Source: Prevotella amnii DSM 23384 = JCM 14753 (GTDB taxonomy: Bacteria > Bacteroidota > Bacteroidia > Bacteroidales > Bacteroidaceae). From it: a stretch of 64,000 nucleotides of DNA. Position 1 is the first letter of the stretch, and the number at the start of each line of letters is the position of its first letter. This document shows, piece after piece, positions 35,233-43,153 of the stretch. Made by a program: the position numbers and the translations under genes. Below the pieces are notes generated by a model. That model was not told where the DNA came from and made no database searches. It was given only the letters and a program-made list of their open reading frames with translations. The DNA lies in contig NZ_KB905272.1 in NCBI RefSeq assembly GCF_000378745.1, positions 25,636 through 89,635 of the forward strand, read 5' to 3'.

Positions 35233-38200
35233 CTAAAATGTAAGATTTATATTAAGCGAATAAATAGGCTGTAATGTGCCTACTAAAGTTCCACTCTCAG
35301 GATCTGATTCTTTGTAATACGTCCAGTTAAATAGATTTGAACCTTGCAAAGCCATCGTAGCATACTTCACTACAGGTACATATTTCTTCAGCCATACATG
35401 AGGGAAACGATACCGTAATGACAAAACTGATAAGCGAAAATAATCGCTCTTTCCAACTGTATTTGAGCTAGGATAAAGCACTAAATTATCCTCTGCAGTA
35501 GAAGAACTATAATAAGGCGTATGATAAACCTTATCTTCATCACCGGGATTAAACCACATCTTACTTGCCTGACCAGCTACTGCGTTCCTTGTTATTTTAT
35601 CCTTATCTCTAACATAACTATAATTAAACCTGTTTATTCCACCCAAAACATAATAAAAGCTCATATTAAGCTCTAACGATTTATAGCTTATATTAAGCCC
35701 TAAACTACCAGAGTAAGGGGGAGTGTTATGGCCAAGTGCTACTACATCTTCCCTATTCAAAACTTCACTTGATTGCTTCTCACCTTTAGGAGTACTAAAG
35801 ACAGGATAACCTGTTAATGGATTTATTCCTAACGACTTTGCACCATATATAACATCATAAGCCTTACCAACCTCATAGTCTGGCACCACAGATTTATCAT
35901 CTGTATATATCGCATTAGTATAATAAAGGCTTATTACCTTATTTTTATTATATGCAATATTACCAGATATGTCAAAATGACAATTATTTGTTTCTATAAT
36001 AGTAATGGAACTATTTGCTTCTATTCCATTATTCTCAAGGACACCTATATTACGCTTTAAAATATTAAAACCATTTGAAGTAGGTATAGGAACATCAAGT
36101 AAAGCTTGCTCTGTACGACGATTATATAGATTAACACCAAATGTAAACCTCTTAAAAAACTGTGCAGACAAAGACAGATCAAAAGACTTTGTTTTTTCAG
36201 CTTTCAACTCCTTATTTACTAATCCCATTAAAAAGAGTTGTCGTTGCTCCTCATAGCTTTCATTAGCATAAGCAAATGTTGCTACTGTTGTAGAGGTAGA
36301 CACACCATTTAGATTAGCAATAACACCATAAGATGTCTTTAAATTAAGACTTGTAAGAACCTTATTATCTTTTAAAAAAGCATAATTCGTAGGCGTCCAC
36401 CCTGCTCCAACTGCCCAAGCATCATTCCACCTTTTATCCGAAGGAAGTATAGAAGAAGCATCTCGCTTATAAGAAGCATAAGCATCATATAAACCATTAT
36501 AAGTGTAACCCATAACTACTCCCATTCCTAACTGCGCACTAATATCTTTAAATCCTGATACTCGCTCACGACGCGATCCTTTTATATAATGATTAATAGC
36601 AGCAGCCGATTTTATATTACCTACTCCATATCCTGTTATTCCAATATCATCATATATTGTTTTATAATAATCCATATTTGCACCTATAGTGAAATCGTGT
36701 ACATTGGCAAATGTATGTGCATATGTAACACGAAGATTAGAAGAGATATTGGTAGTTGTATTTTTAGTCTTTCTATAAATACCACGCTGTGTTTTAGATA
36801 CTCCTTTTTTAGCTTCTGAGTATGCTGTACCCGGCGTAAAGTCTTCTGTTTCACTAATTAAATAATCTAATCCTCCCACCCAATCAATGTTCAAACCTTT
36901 TAAAGGCTCTAATGTTAGGTTAAAACTTGCACCTCCTGTCTTACAAGTATTATCTCTTTCATATTGATGAAGCAAGTCGTGAAAGGTTCTATCAGGAAAA
37001 GAATATAATTTCCCTTTGCTTTTCTGTTCATAAGGATTAAGATCATATACCAATTGAGTAGGATCATAGTCGGAACCAACAGGTGTATTTGTTTTAGAAT
37101 AATCGCAATTAATACTAAACATGGTATATCCTATCTTTCCTATTGTCTTATCTAAATTAAGACGCACACCATAATGACTTTTATCATTACCTTCTATACG
37201 TCCACCTTGATGGGCATAGTCGAATGAAATATAATATGAATTATCATAATTACCACCACGCAAACTAAGATTATGCTTAGTATAGGTATTATTATGAATA
37301 AGCTCATCAAACCAGTCGGTATTAATCATACGAAGCGAGTCTAAAAAATGTTCTCCTTCTTTAATAAGCTTCTCTTTAAGCGGATTATGTTTCTCATATT
37401 TATTATAATAATCGGCACTATATCTATAACCGGGAGCAATAGGATTTCGCATTAACCGTTCTAATTCTAATTTCTCCTTAGTGTCCATTAAGCGCATACC
37501 ACGCCTTCCTCTACTTGTTATACCCATATTAAAGCTATAAGTAAGCGAAATGCCATCATTACTGCCACGCTTAGATGCTATTTCTATTACTCCGTTAGCT
37601 GCTTTTATTCCATATAAAGCACAAGCTACTGCGTCTTTCAATACCTTTATATCTTTTATATCTATAGGATTAAGATTATAGAAAGTTTCAGCACTTATTA
37701 TCTTTCCATCAAGTACATATAAAGGCTCATTCGTTGCATTTCCTCGACGTAATGATGCATTTCCTCGAATACGCAAAGTAGGATTTTTACCCAGTTCTCC
37801 CATATTCATAACCATCAAGCCTGGCACTGCACCTTGAAGAGCTAAACCTAAATCGATAGAAGGTTTTTCGTTAAGTAGCTTTACATCTACAACATCTACA
37901 ACACCAGACTTTGCTCTAATATCAAGCGCGTTAATATTTGTTTTCGCCTTTACTACCACTTCATTTAGAGCATTATTGTCTTCATGCAAAGTTATAATAA
38001 GCACAGATTGTGCACGCAAAACTACCTTCTTACGTTTCATTCCAAGGTAAGAGGCTGATAAAGTTTCACCGGGAATCAAATCTAAAGTAAACACTCCATT
38101 TTTATCTGTATAAGTCCCGGTGCGTTTACCTACCACCTCTACTAACGCACCTGCTAAAGGTGTACCTGAAGTATCAACAACTCGTCCTTGCATCTTAATC

Positions 38201-38331
38201 TTCTTAGGCTGTTGTAATAACTGATTACTAACAACAGCAGTGCTTGCACAAACACTACCATTGCCAATAAACATACAAGTACATAATATAGCAAAGAAAT
38301 ATTTATTATAAAAAGAATGAGCCATATACAT
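35233..38331 (-). CDS. SusC/RagA family TonB-linked outer-membrane transporter
   Basis: A 1032-residue TonB-dependent transporter. Order of parts: signal peptide, a carboxypeptidase-regulatory-like domain (about 45-125; GRVVDTSGTPLAGALVEV, GVFTLDL), the SusC plug (GLALQGAVPGLMVMN, LRIRGNASLRRG, PLYVLDGKII) and a long barrel ending in INLTF. A second ATG two codons in is an equally good start. It is 4 bp after the chelatase-like gene and 14 bp before susD, so translation is probably coupled. Cargo is inferred to be haem or a related tetrapyrrole. Confidence 0.95.
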   Translation of the reverse strand: MYMAHSFYNKYFFAILCTCMFIGNGSVCASTAVVSNQLLQQPKKIKMQGRVVDTSGTPLAGALVEVVGKRTGTYTDKNGVFTLDLIPGETLSASYLGMKRKKVVLRAQSVLIITLHEDNNALNEVVVKAKTNINALDIRAKSGVVDVVDVKLLNEKPSIDLGLALQGAVPGLMVMNMGELGKNPTLRIRGNASLRRGNATNEPLYVLDGKIISAETFYNLNPIDIKDIKVLKDAVACALYGIKAANGVIEIASKRGSNDGISLTYSFNMGITSRGRRGMRLMDTKEKLELERLMRNPIAPGYRYSADYYNKYEKHNPLKEKLIKEGEHFLDSLRMINTDWFDELIHNNTYTKHNLSLRGGNYDNSYYISFDYAHQGGRIEGNDKSHYGVRLNLDKTIGKIGYTMFSINCDYSKTNTPVGSDYDPTQLVYDLNPYEQKSKGKLYSFPDRTFHDLLHQYERDNTCKTGGASFNLTLEPLKGLNIDWVGGLDYLISETEDFTPGTAYSEAKKGVSKTQRGIYRKTKNTTTNISSNLRVTYAHTFANVHDFTIGANMDYYKTIYDDIGITGYGVGNIKSAAAINHYIKGSRRERVSGFKDISAQLGMGVVMGYTYNGLYDAYASYKRDASSILPSDKRWNDAWAVGAGWTPTNYAFLKDNKVLTSLNLKTSYGVIANLNGVSTSTTVATFAYANESYEEQRQLFLMGLVNKELKAEKTKSFDLSLSAQFFKRFTFGVNLYNRRTEQALLDVPIPTSNGFNILKRNIGVLENNGIEANSSITIIETNNCHFDISGNIAYNKNKVISLYYTNAIYTDDKSVVPDYEVGKAYDVIYGAKSLGINPLTGYPVFSTPKGEKQSSEVLNREDVVALGHNTPPYSGSLGLNISYKSLELNMSFYYVLGGINRFNYSYVRDKDKITRNAVAGQASKMWFNPGDEDKVYHTPYYSSSTAEDNLVLYPSSNTVGKSDYFRLSVLSLRYRFPHVWLKKYVPVVKYATMALQGSNLFNWTYYKESDPESGTLVGTLQPIYSLNINLTF

Positions 38332-38335
38332 TTTT

Positions 38336-39232
38336 TCACTTTCTTTCTAACTTCTGCCAAGAAGTAGCACACTTAACAATCCAGTCGGCTACCTCATTAT
38401 TAGCGTCAGGCAAAAGTCCTTTTTCACTATATACTATTTCTACATCTTTATCCTTAATAGCCTTAGCTATAGCTTGTGGCAAACCAAATCGTTGAGCCAT
38501 CGTTTTAATACCCGATACTAAATAGATTCCTTGCAAAATGATACGCTTCTTCTTCTTAGAAGCATCTAATATAGTAGGTATTATCTTTTTAGCAAACTCT
38601 TGTCCCATCTCCACAAAACCATGATAAGTATAACTAAAGCCTAAAGCTTTCTTTACATCGTCATCTGTCTGTTGTATCAATACATTCCAAAAATCCATAT
38701 ACCCTTCATCTCCATGTGCTAAAAGGATAAGAGCTTCATCTTTAGGATTTTTACTTAAAGCCTTTACTTGCCTTATAATAGCATTACTTATAACATCGCT
38801 ATAGATAAGTGTAGGACCTAATACTACCGGAACTTTTGAACTCACAAGGGTAGTACCCTCTTCTATAAGGTCGTGAAGGGTTGCCGGGTTATACTTATGC
38901 CCCAAAATATTAGGTAAATCCTCCTCTGTATGCGATGAAGGACTTATAAATACAGGCATAGCAAAGATACGATCTACACCCTCTGCCTCCATTTCTTTAA
39001 TAACATTTGCTACACTTGGCTGGCTATATTCCATTAATGCTGCCCTTACGCATGCAAAACTTGTTATTCCTCGCTGCTTTAACAAATTCCGAGTAACCCC
39101 TTCCAATGCTAATGCAGGCTGATTCCATTGAGGTATTCGCGCCCCATGCGCAACGATAAGAAGCCCATCTTTAGCACTTATCGTTGTCATGGCGCAAATA
39201 AAAGAAAGTAATATTAACAATATTCTTTTCAT
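38336..39232 (-). CDS. Exported class II chelatase-like protein (CbiX/CbiK type)
   Basis: A 298-residue protein with a signal peptide (LLSFICAMTTISA), so it works outside the cytoplasm. It has the class II chelatase pattern: LLIVAHGAR near the N-terminus with the metal-binding His, a second His in SPSSHTEEDLPN, and a repeated half with LILLAHGDEG. Cytoplasmic relatives insert cobalt or iron into tetrapyrroles. The exported, operon-bound form resembles the P. gingivalis haem-binding IhtB/FetB, which is also chelatase-like. A role in binding haem or removing its iron at the cell surface is inferred. Confidence 0.85.
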   Translation of the reverse strand: MKRILLILLSFICAMTTISAKDGLLIVAHGARIPQWNQPALALEGVTRNLLKQRGITSFACVRAALMEYSQPSVANVIKEMEAEGVDRIFAMPVFISPSSHTEEDLPNILGHKYNPATLHDLIEEGTTLVSSKVPVVLGPTLIYSDVISNAIIRQVKALSKNPKDEALILLAHGDEGYMDFWNVLIQQTDDDVKKALGFSYTYHGFVEMGQEFAKKIIPTILDASKKKKRIILQGIYLVSGIKTMAQRFGLPQAIAKAIKDKDVEIVYSEKGLLPDANNEVADWIVKCATSWQKLERK

Positions 39233-39255
39233 CTTATAATGTCATTTTGTTTTTA

Positions 39256-40968
39256 CTATTCTATAGTAAAAGGTTTAGACTTATAATCATTAACTGAATT
39301 GTTTAAAATATCATTAAAGCTTTCAGAAGATAGCTTATAAGTACCAGCTTTGCTAAAAGTAAAGATACCATTATTATAAGTATAACCATCTGTAACAACA
39401 TCTTCACCCAGTGTAACTTCAAAACTTAATTTCTTTCCCTTATTAGTAAAGAAACCATTAACCATACTATAATCTACCGTTTTATTATCTTTTACATTTA
39501 CAGCAAAAGTTTGATAGCCAAGTTTTAAAGAAAGGCCATCAAAGCTCTCAATAGACTTAGCTATATTTACCATACCAATAGGATTTATAGCATTATATTC
39601 TGCCTCTAAAGTGCCTAAAGAAGGGTATACGGTGTTACCATCAAAGACAGAAGCCAAAGAGTTATTATTCACTCTTACCGACTCAAGATCTGTAAGCCCA
39701 TTTAAATTGATATTAGCAAAAGAAAGCGGATTGTTATGGTCAGCAACATCTTGTCCACGCTTATAACCATTTACATTAACTATCCATAGTTTTTTATATG
39801 GTGTCAAATCTACCTTCTGTAAGTTTTCATTACCTTGCAATGGAAGCTTTTCTGCAGCTGCAGATAAAGTAATATTATCAGTGGTAGTAAATTTATTGTT
39901 CGTTAAATCCAAATTCTTAACCTTTTTAAGCTCACCTATATTAAGAGCAGAGAAATTATTACCTTGAATGTCAAAAGTAGTAAGTTCAGGTAAATCGCTC
40001 AATTTACAAGTGCTTTCAGAGAGATTACAGTCGCTTAATATTAATTCTTTTAACTTTTTACAGTCGGTTACTTCTGCCTTTGAAAGCCAGTTGTCATGAA
40101 AAAGATTCACATCAGTTAGGTTATCTAAACCACTTATAACTAAATCTTTCGACTTACCGCCACTTAGTTTTTTTAGGTTTAACACTTCCAGTTTAGGGTA
40201 TGTTTCCTTAGTAAATGTAATATCATTAAGTGTTACTTCTTCCAAAGTTAATGATGCAATATCCTTATTACCAGATAGCACCAATTCCTTTAAAGGCTTA
40301 TTAGGCTCTACCTTAAGCTCCTTTATGCCCGTATTAACAATGCCTACATACGATAATTCTGGATATTGATAATACAAGCTTATGTAAAACACATCATCTG
40401 TATTGCTTTTAATTAACTTTGGAAAATTCTCTACATGAATAGAATCAAGCTTTGGCAAATCGTGTACCTCTACCATAGTAAGATCGTTATTCGAAGCGTC
40501 TAAGCTCTTTCCATTTATAATAATAGTACGCAACAAAGGAACATTAGCTACACCAAACTTTCCTAATTGAGCGCTCTTAATATCAATACGCTCTAAATGT
40601 TTGAAAGTCTCCTTATCATCTGTTAAAGTAAAATCTTTTATACCTTTTTCCTTCCCCTCAGGACCTCTTAGCTCCTTTACTATGTAAGTTTTCTCTACTG
40701 ATTTTGGTATAGTATCCCAAACTATCTGCAAATGATCATACTTCCATTCAGAAGGATTATCAGAAGCAAAGTCGGAAGAGATGTCGTTTTTTGCAGCTAT
40801 TTTTCTAAGTAAAGCCACCTCTTCCTTTACACAATTATCAACAGAAGATGGCATAAGAACCACTTTTGTGTTTGTAGTTGAAGCTACCTCGTCTTCACTA
40901 CCACACGACTGAAATGACAACATTGCAAGTGATGTCATACAACCTAACAAGAATAAATTTTTCTTCAT
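39256..40968 (-). CDS. Leucine-rich-repeat lipoprotein
   Basis: A 570-residue lipoprotein (lipobox SFQSC). From about residue 140 to 430 it consists of leucine-rich repeats of about 20-25 residues (patterns LKELVLSGN, LTDVNLFHDN, LKELILSDCNLSE, VKNLDLTNNKF). The C-terminal 100 residues form a beta-rich domain. LRR lipoproteins of Bacteroidales usually bind proteins at the surface. It is the first gene of the seven-gene operon, with the promoter about 40 bp upstream, and lies 23 bp before the chelatase-like gene. It could bind a haem-carrying host protein; this is a guess from position. Confidence 0.85.
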   Translation of the reverse strand: MKKNLFLLGCMTSLAMLSFQSCGSEDEVASTTNTKVVLMPSSVDNCVKEEVALLRKIAAKNDISSDFASDNPSEWKYDHLQIVWDTIPKSVEKTYIVKELRGPEGKEKGIKDFTLTDDKETFKHLERIDIKSAQLGKFGVANVPLLRTIIINGKSLDASNNDLTMVEVHDLPKLDSIHVENFPKLIKSNTDDVFYISLYYQYPELSYVGIVNTGIKELKVEPNKPLKELVLSGNKDIASLTLEEVTLNDITFTKETYPKLEVLNLKKLSGGKSKDLVISGLDNLTDVNLFHDNWLSKAEVTDCKKLKELILSDCNLSESTCKLSDLPELTTFDIQGNNFSALNIGELKKVKNLDLTNNKFTTTDNITLSAAAEKLPLQGNENLQKVDLTPYKKLWIVNVNGYKRGQDVADHNNPLSFANINLNGLTDLESVRVNNNSLASVFDGNTVYPSLGTLEAEYNAINPIGMVNIAKSIESFDGLSLKLGYQTFAVNVKDNKTVDYSMVNGFFTNKGKKLSFEVTLGEDVVTDGYTYNNGIFTFSKAGTYKLSSESFNDILNNSVNDYKSKPFTIE

Positions 40969-41006
40969 CTTTTGTAAACTTTTTTATTTTTCCTTATAAT
41001 AAGACG

Positions 41007-41038
41007 CAAATTTACAATCATATAAAACGTTAAACAAT
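41007..41038 (-). promoter_or_regulatory. Promoter of the seven-gene haem-type operon
   Basis: On the minus strand TAAATTTG (41007-41014) with TTG (41035-41037) 20 bp upstream. It matches the Bacteroidota consensus and sits just before the first gene. Confidence 0.65.
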
Positions 41039-41369
41039 ACCTAAAACAAATGATTAACACTAACAGTAATAATACAAAAAAGAAAGAAAAGCACCCTTGC
41101 TTTTTACTAAAGCTAACAACTTAGCCGCATTTTGTAAGAAAATTACAAATGTTTTAAAATATTATTAATTACTTTTAGGTATAACACTACTTTCATTAAC
41201 ATATACTTTTAAAGAAAATTATATACTATAAAAAATGTTTATTTATCAACAGTAGAGATTTTTAGCAGAAAAACAGCATATACATTTAAGCATAAAAAGA
41301 TAATGTGTTGCTATAAAAAACATAGCCGATTTTTATGAAAAAGCACATCACAGCAAACTAAAAATAAGC

Positions 41370-41420
41370 TATTTTTACTACATTTTTAATCTATTTTTAG
41401 TATAAAAATAATCTATTTTC
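41370..41420. repeat. AT-rich motif, copy 2, in a 600-bp gene-free stretch
   Basis: It aligns without gaps to 26813-26863 with 42 of 51 identities. The stretch 40969-41570 otherwise holds the operon promoter on the minus strand, the promoter of the next plus-strand gene and AT-rich sequence with no reading frame that I can support. Confidence 0.45.
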
Positions 41421-41521
41421 CTGTTTTAAATATCATTTGTTTGTTTATTAAAGGATATCATTACCTATGTTCGGAATAAGAAAACGCAAAAAAATAAATA
41501 AAGAATTAAAAATAAAAACAT

Positions 41522-41529
41522 TACCTTTG
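41522..41529 (+). promoter_or_regulatory. -7 element upstream of the small lipoprotein gene
   Basis: TACCTTTG matches the Bacteroidota -7 element 41 bp before the ATG. No clear -33 element is seen. Confidence 0.45.
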
Positions 41530-41570
41530 TACTATAAAATTATAAAAGCATCAACCAATTCTGTTAATCT

Positions 41571-41993
41571 ATGAATAAAAAAAATCTACTTTTAGCGGTT
41601 GTTGAATTTATATTCTTTGCTGCTTGCTCTTCTCAAGATGAAGTTATTAGTAAACGAAATAACAGTTCATCAACTATCAATGTACAAGATTCTCTCTCTA
41701 AATCAAATCCAGAAAACATCAAGAGATCATTTAGTTCTTACGCTATAAGAAATAGAAGTATGGGGATCCCCAATAAAATAAATAATTTTAATTTTGATAG
41801 GGCTGTCACAACTTATTCTCACTCTAAAGATTTTTATATTTATATGGTTCCTCTTAAAGGGACAAATACTGCCGATAGTCTTCTTGTTGGTGTTGGTACA
41901 ACTGTCGGATTTTTAGGTTTAGTCCCAACTGCGGGAGCTAGTGGCGTAGGCATGGTAGTTTGTACAGGGTTACTATCAGCTGTCGCTTGTTAA
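41571..41993 (+). CDS. Small lipoprotein with Gly/Ala-rich hydrophobic tail
   Basis: A 140-residue protein of unknown family. It has a lipobox (FFAAC, Cys 19), a polar Ser/Asn-rich middle (residues 25-85), and from about residue 100 a hydrophobic tail rich in Gly, Ala, Val and Leu that ends CTGLLSAVAC. That tail resembles the membrane-active part of some bacteriocins or pore-forming peptides, but no family is recognised. The gene is strongly AT-rich and is followed 25 bp later by a small membrane protein, so a toxin-immunity pair is one reading. A simple surface lipoprotein is the plainer alternative. Confidence 0.6.
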   Translation: MNKKNLLLAVVEFIFFAACSSQDEVISKRNNSSSTINVQDSLSKSNPENIKRSFSSYAIRNRSMGIPNKINNFNFDRAVTTYSHSKDFYIYMVPLKGTNTADSLLVGVGTTVGFLGLVPTAGASGVGMVVCTGLLSAVAC

Positions 41994-42018
41994 AAAAAGA
42001 GCTTACACTTGCGGATAA

Positions 42019-42435
42019 ATGACTATTCCATATAAATACTCAAATATCATTATAGGGATAATACTCATATTAATTATCCCTATAATGATATTTTTATTAA
42101 AAGGGAATATTATAAGTTTTATTTCATGCATATTCCTTTTTTTTTTAATTAGTTTATCTATTATTTATAAATATGGGAATACTCTACATATAAACGATAG
42201 TGATATTGTAATAAAAAATATACTTTTTCCCAAAAAGAATATCCTAAAAAAAAATATACAAAGTATTTATATACACTCTGAACATATTTTTTGGAAGGAT
42301 ACTATATATATAAATTTTAGAATAGAATATGAGCGTAAAATGATTCATTTAGGAACATTATCGGCTAAAAAAACAAACTTATTATATAATTATCTTAAAG
42401 ATAACATCGATACCCATATAGAGATTATAACTTAG
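42019..42435 (+). CDS. Small two-helix membrane protein
   Basis: A 138-residue protein with two adjacent transmembrane segments in the first 50 residues (IIIGIILILIIPIMIFLL and ISFISCIFLFFLISLSIIY). A beta-rich cytoplasmic part of PH-like character follows (LHINDSDIVIKNILF, IQSIYIHSEHIFWKDTIYI). Very AT-rich codon use sets it apart from nearby core genes. It follows the small lipoprotein gene by 25 bp and ends before a strong terminator, so the two form a unit. The family is not recognised; an immunity function is only suggested by the pairing. Confidence 0.65.
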   Translation: MTIPYKYSNIIIGIILILIIPIMIFLLKGNIISFISCIFLFFLISLSIIYKYGNTLHINDSDIVIKNILFPKKNILKKNIQSIYIHSEHIFWKDTIYINFRIEYERKMIHLGTLSAKKTNLLYNYLKDNIDTHIEIIT

Positions 42436-42566
42436 TAAACAAAGCAATAACTTATAACTGGTGATATTCAGCTTAAGCTATTAATCTCTCTATATATATC
42501 ACTATTTCTCATTACAAATCAAATGTAATTTAGGTTTAAGAAAATACTATTATACAAAAAATAATT

Positions 42567-42608
42567 ATCTCCCGAAAGTTACCTTATCTAACTTTCGGGA
42601 GATTCTTT
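42567..42608 (+). terminator. Terminator after the lipoprotein/membrane pair
   Basis: A perfect 15-bp stem (ATCTCCCGAAAGTTA at 42567-42581 against 42589-42603) followed by T-rich sequence. Confidence 0.85.
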
Positions 42609-42693
42609 AATAGTCATCTTACAAGATAATAAAAATTAGTCTATCCAAATAATTTTTGAAAGAACTAATACGCTTAAAATATCGTTATTATTC

Positions 42694-43023
42694 CTAAGAC
42701 TTAGGACCTTTTCCAAAAGGAGCTATAGTGCGAGGATCGTCTATGTTAGCTTCTGGTAAATTAATCTTACCAAACTCTTGCTCGTAGCGTACAACATTCT
42801 CTTGCAAAGTCCTAATAAGACGTTTTGCATGTTCTGGAGCTATTAACACGCGACTTGCAACAGTAGCTTTTGACAGACCTGGGAGTAATGTTGCAAAATC
42901 TAAAACAAACTCTGAACTGGAATGAGAAATTATCTGAAGATTACTATATACACCACCAGCAACTACCGGATTAATATCTATTTGAAACTGCTGTCCTTCT
43001 TCATTCTGAGATTTTTCTTCCAT
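42694..43023 (-). CDS. DUF3467 protein
   Basis: A 109-residue protein of the DUF3467 family (INPVVAGGVYSNLQIISHSSSEFVLDFA, APEHAKRLIRTLQENV...YEQEFGKI). The pattern is a small beta-rich fold with a C-terminal helix. The function is unknown. It is downstream of rpoC on the same strand, a position common in Bacteroidales. A strong hairpin lies between the two, so it may be expressed only by read-through. Confidence 0.85.
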   Translation of the reverse strand: MEEKSQNEEGQQFQIDINPVVAGGVYSNLQIISHSSSEFVLDFATLLPGLSKATVASRVLIAPEHAKRLIRTLQENVVRYEQEFGKINLPEANIDDPRTIAPFGKGPKS

Positions 43024-43094
43024 CTTTAGTTATCTTTTTTAATTAATATTACAAAGGTAATATAATTGTATCAAAACACAATAACATATATAAA

Positions 43095-43134
43095 AAAACG
43101 TGTTATCCAAAAAATGGGATAACACGTTTTTTTA
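43095..43134. terminator. Terminator after rpoC
   Basis: A perfect 14-bp stem (AAAACGTGTTATCC at 43095-43108 against 43117-43130) with A and T runs on either side. It ends the tuf-rpoC transcript before the DUF3467 gene. Confidence 0.85.
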
Positions 43135-43153
43135 TAATGCAAAATAAATCAAA

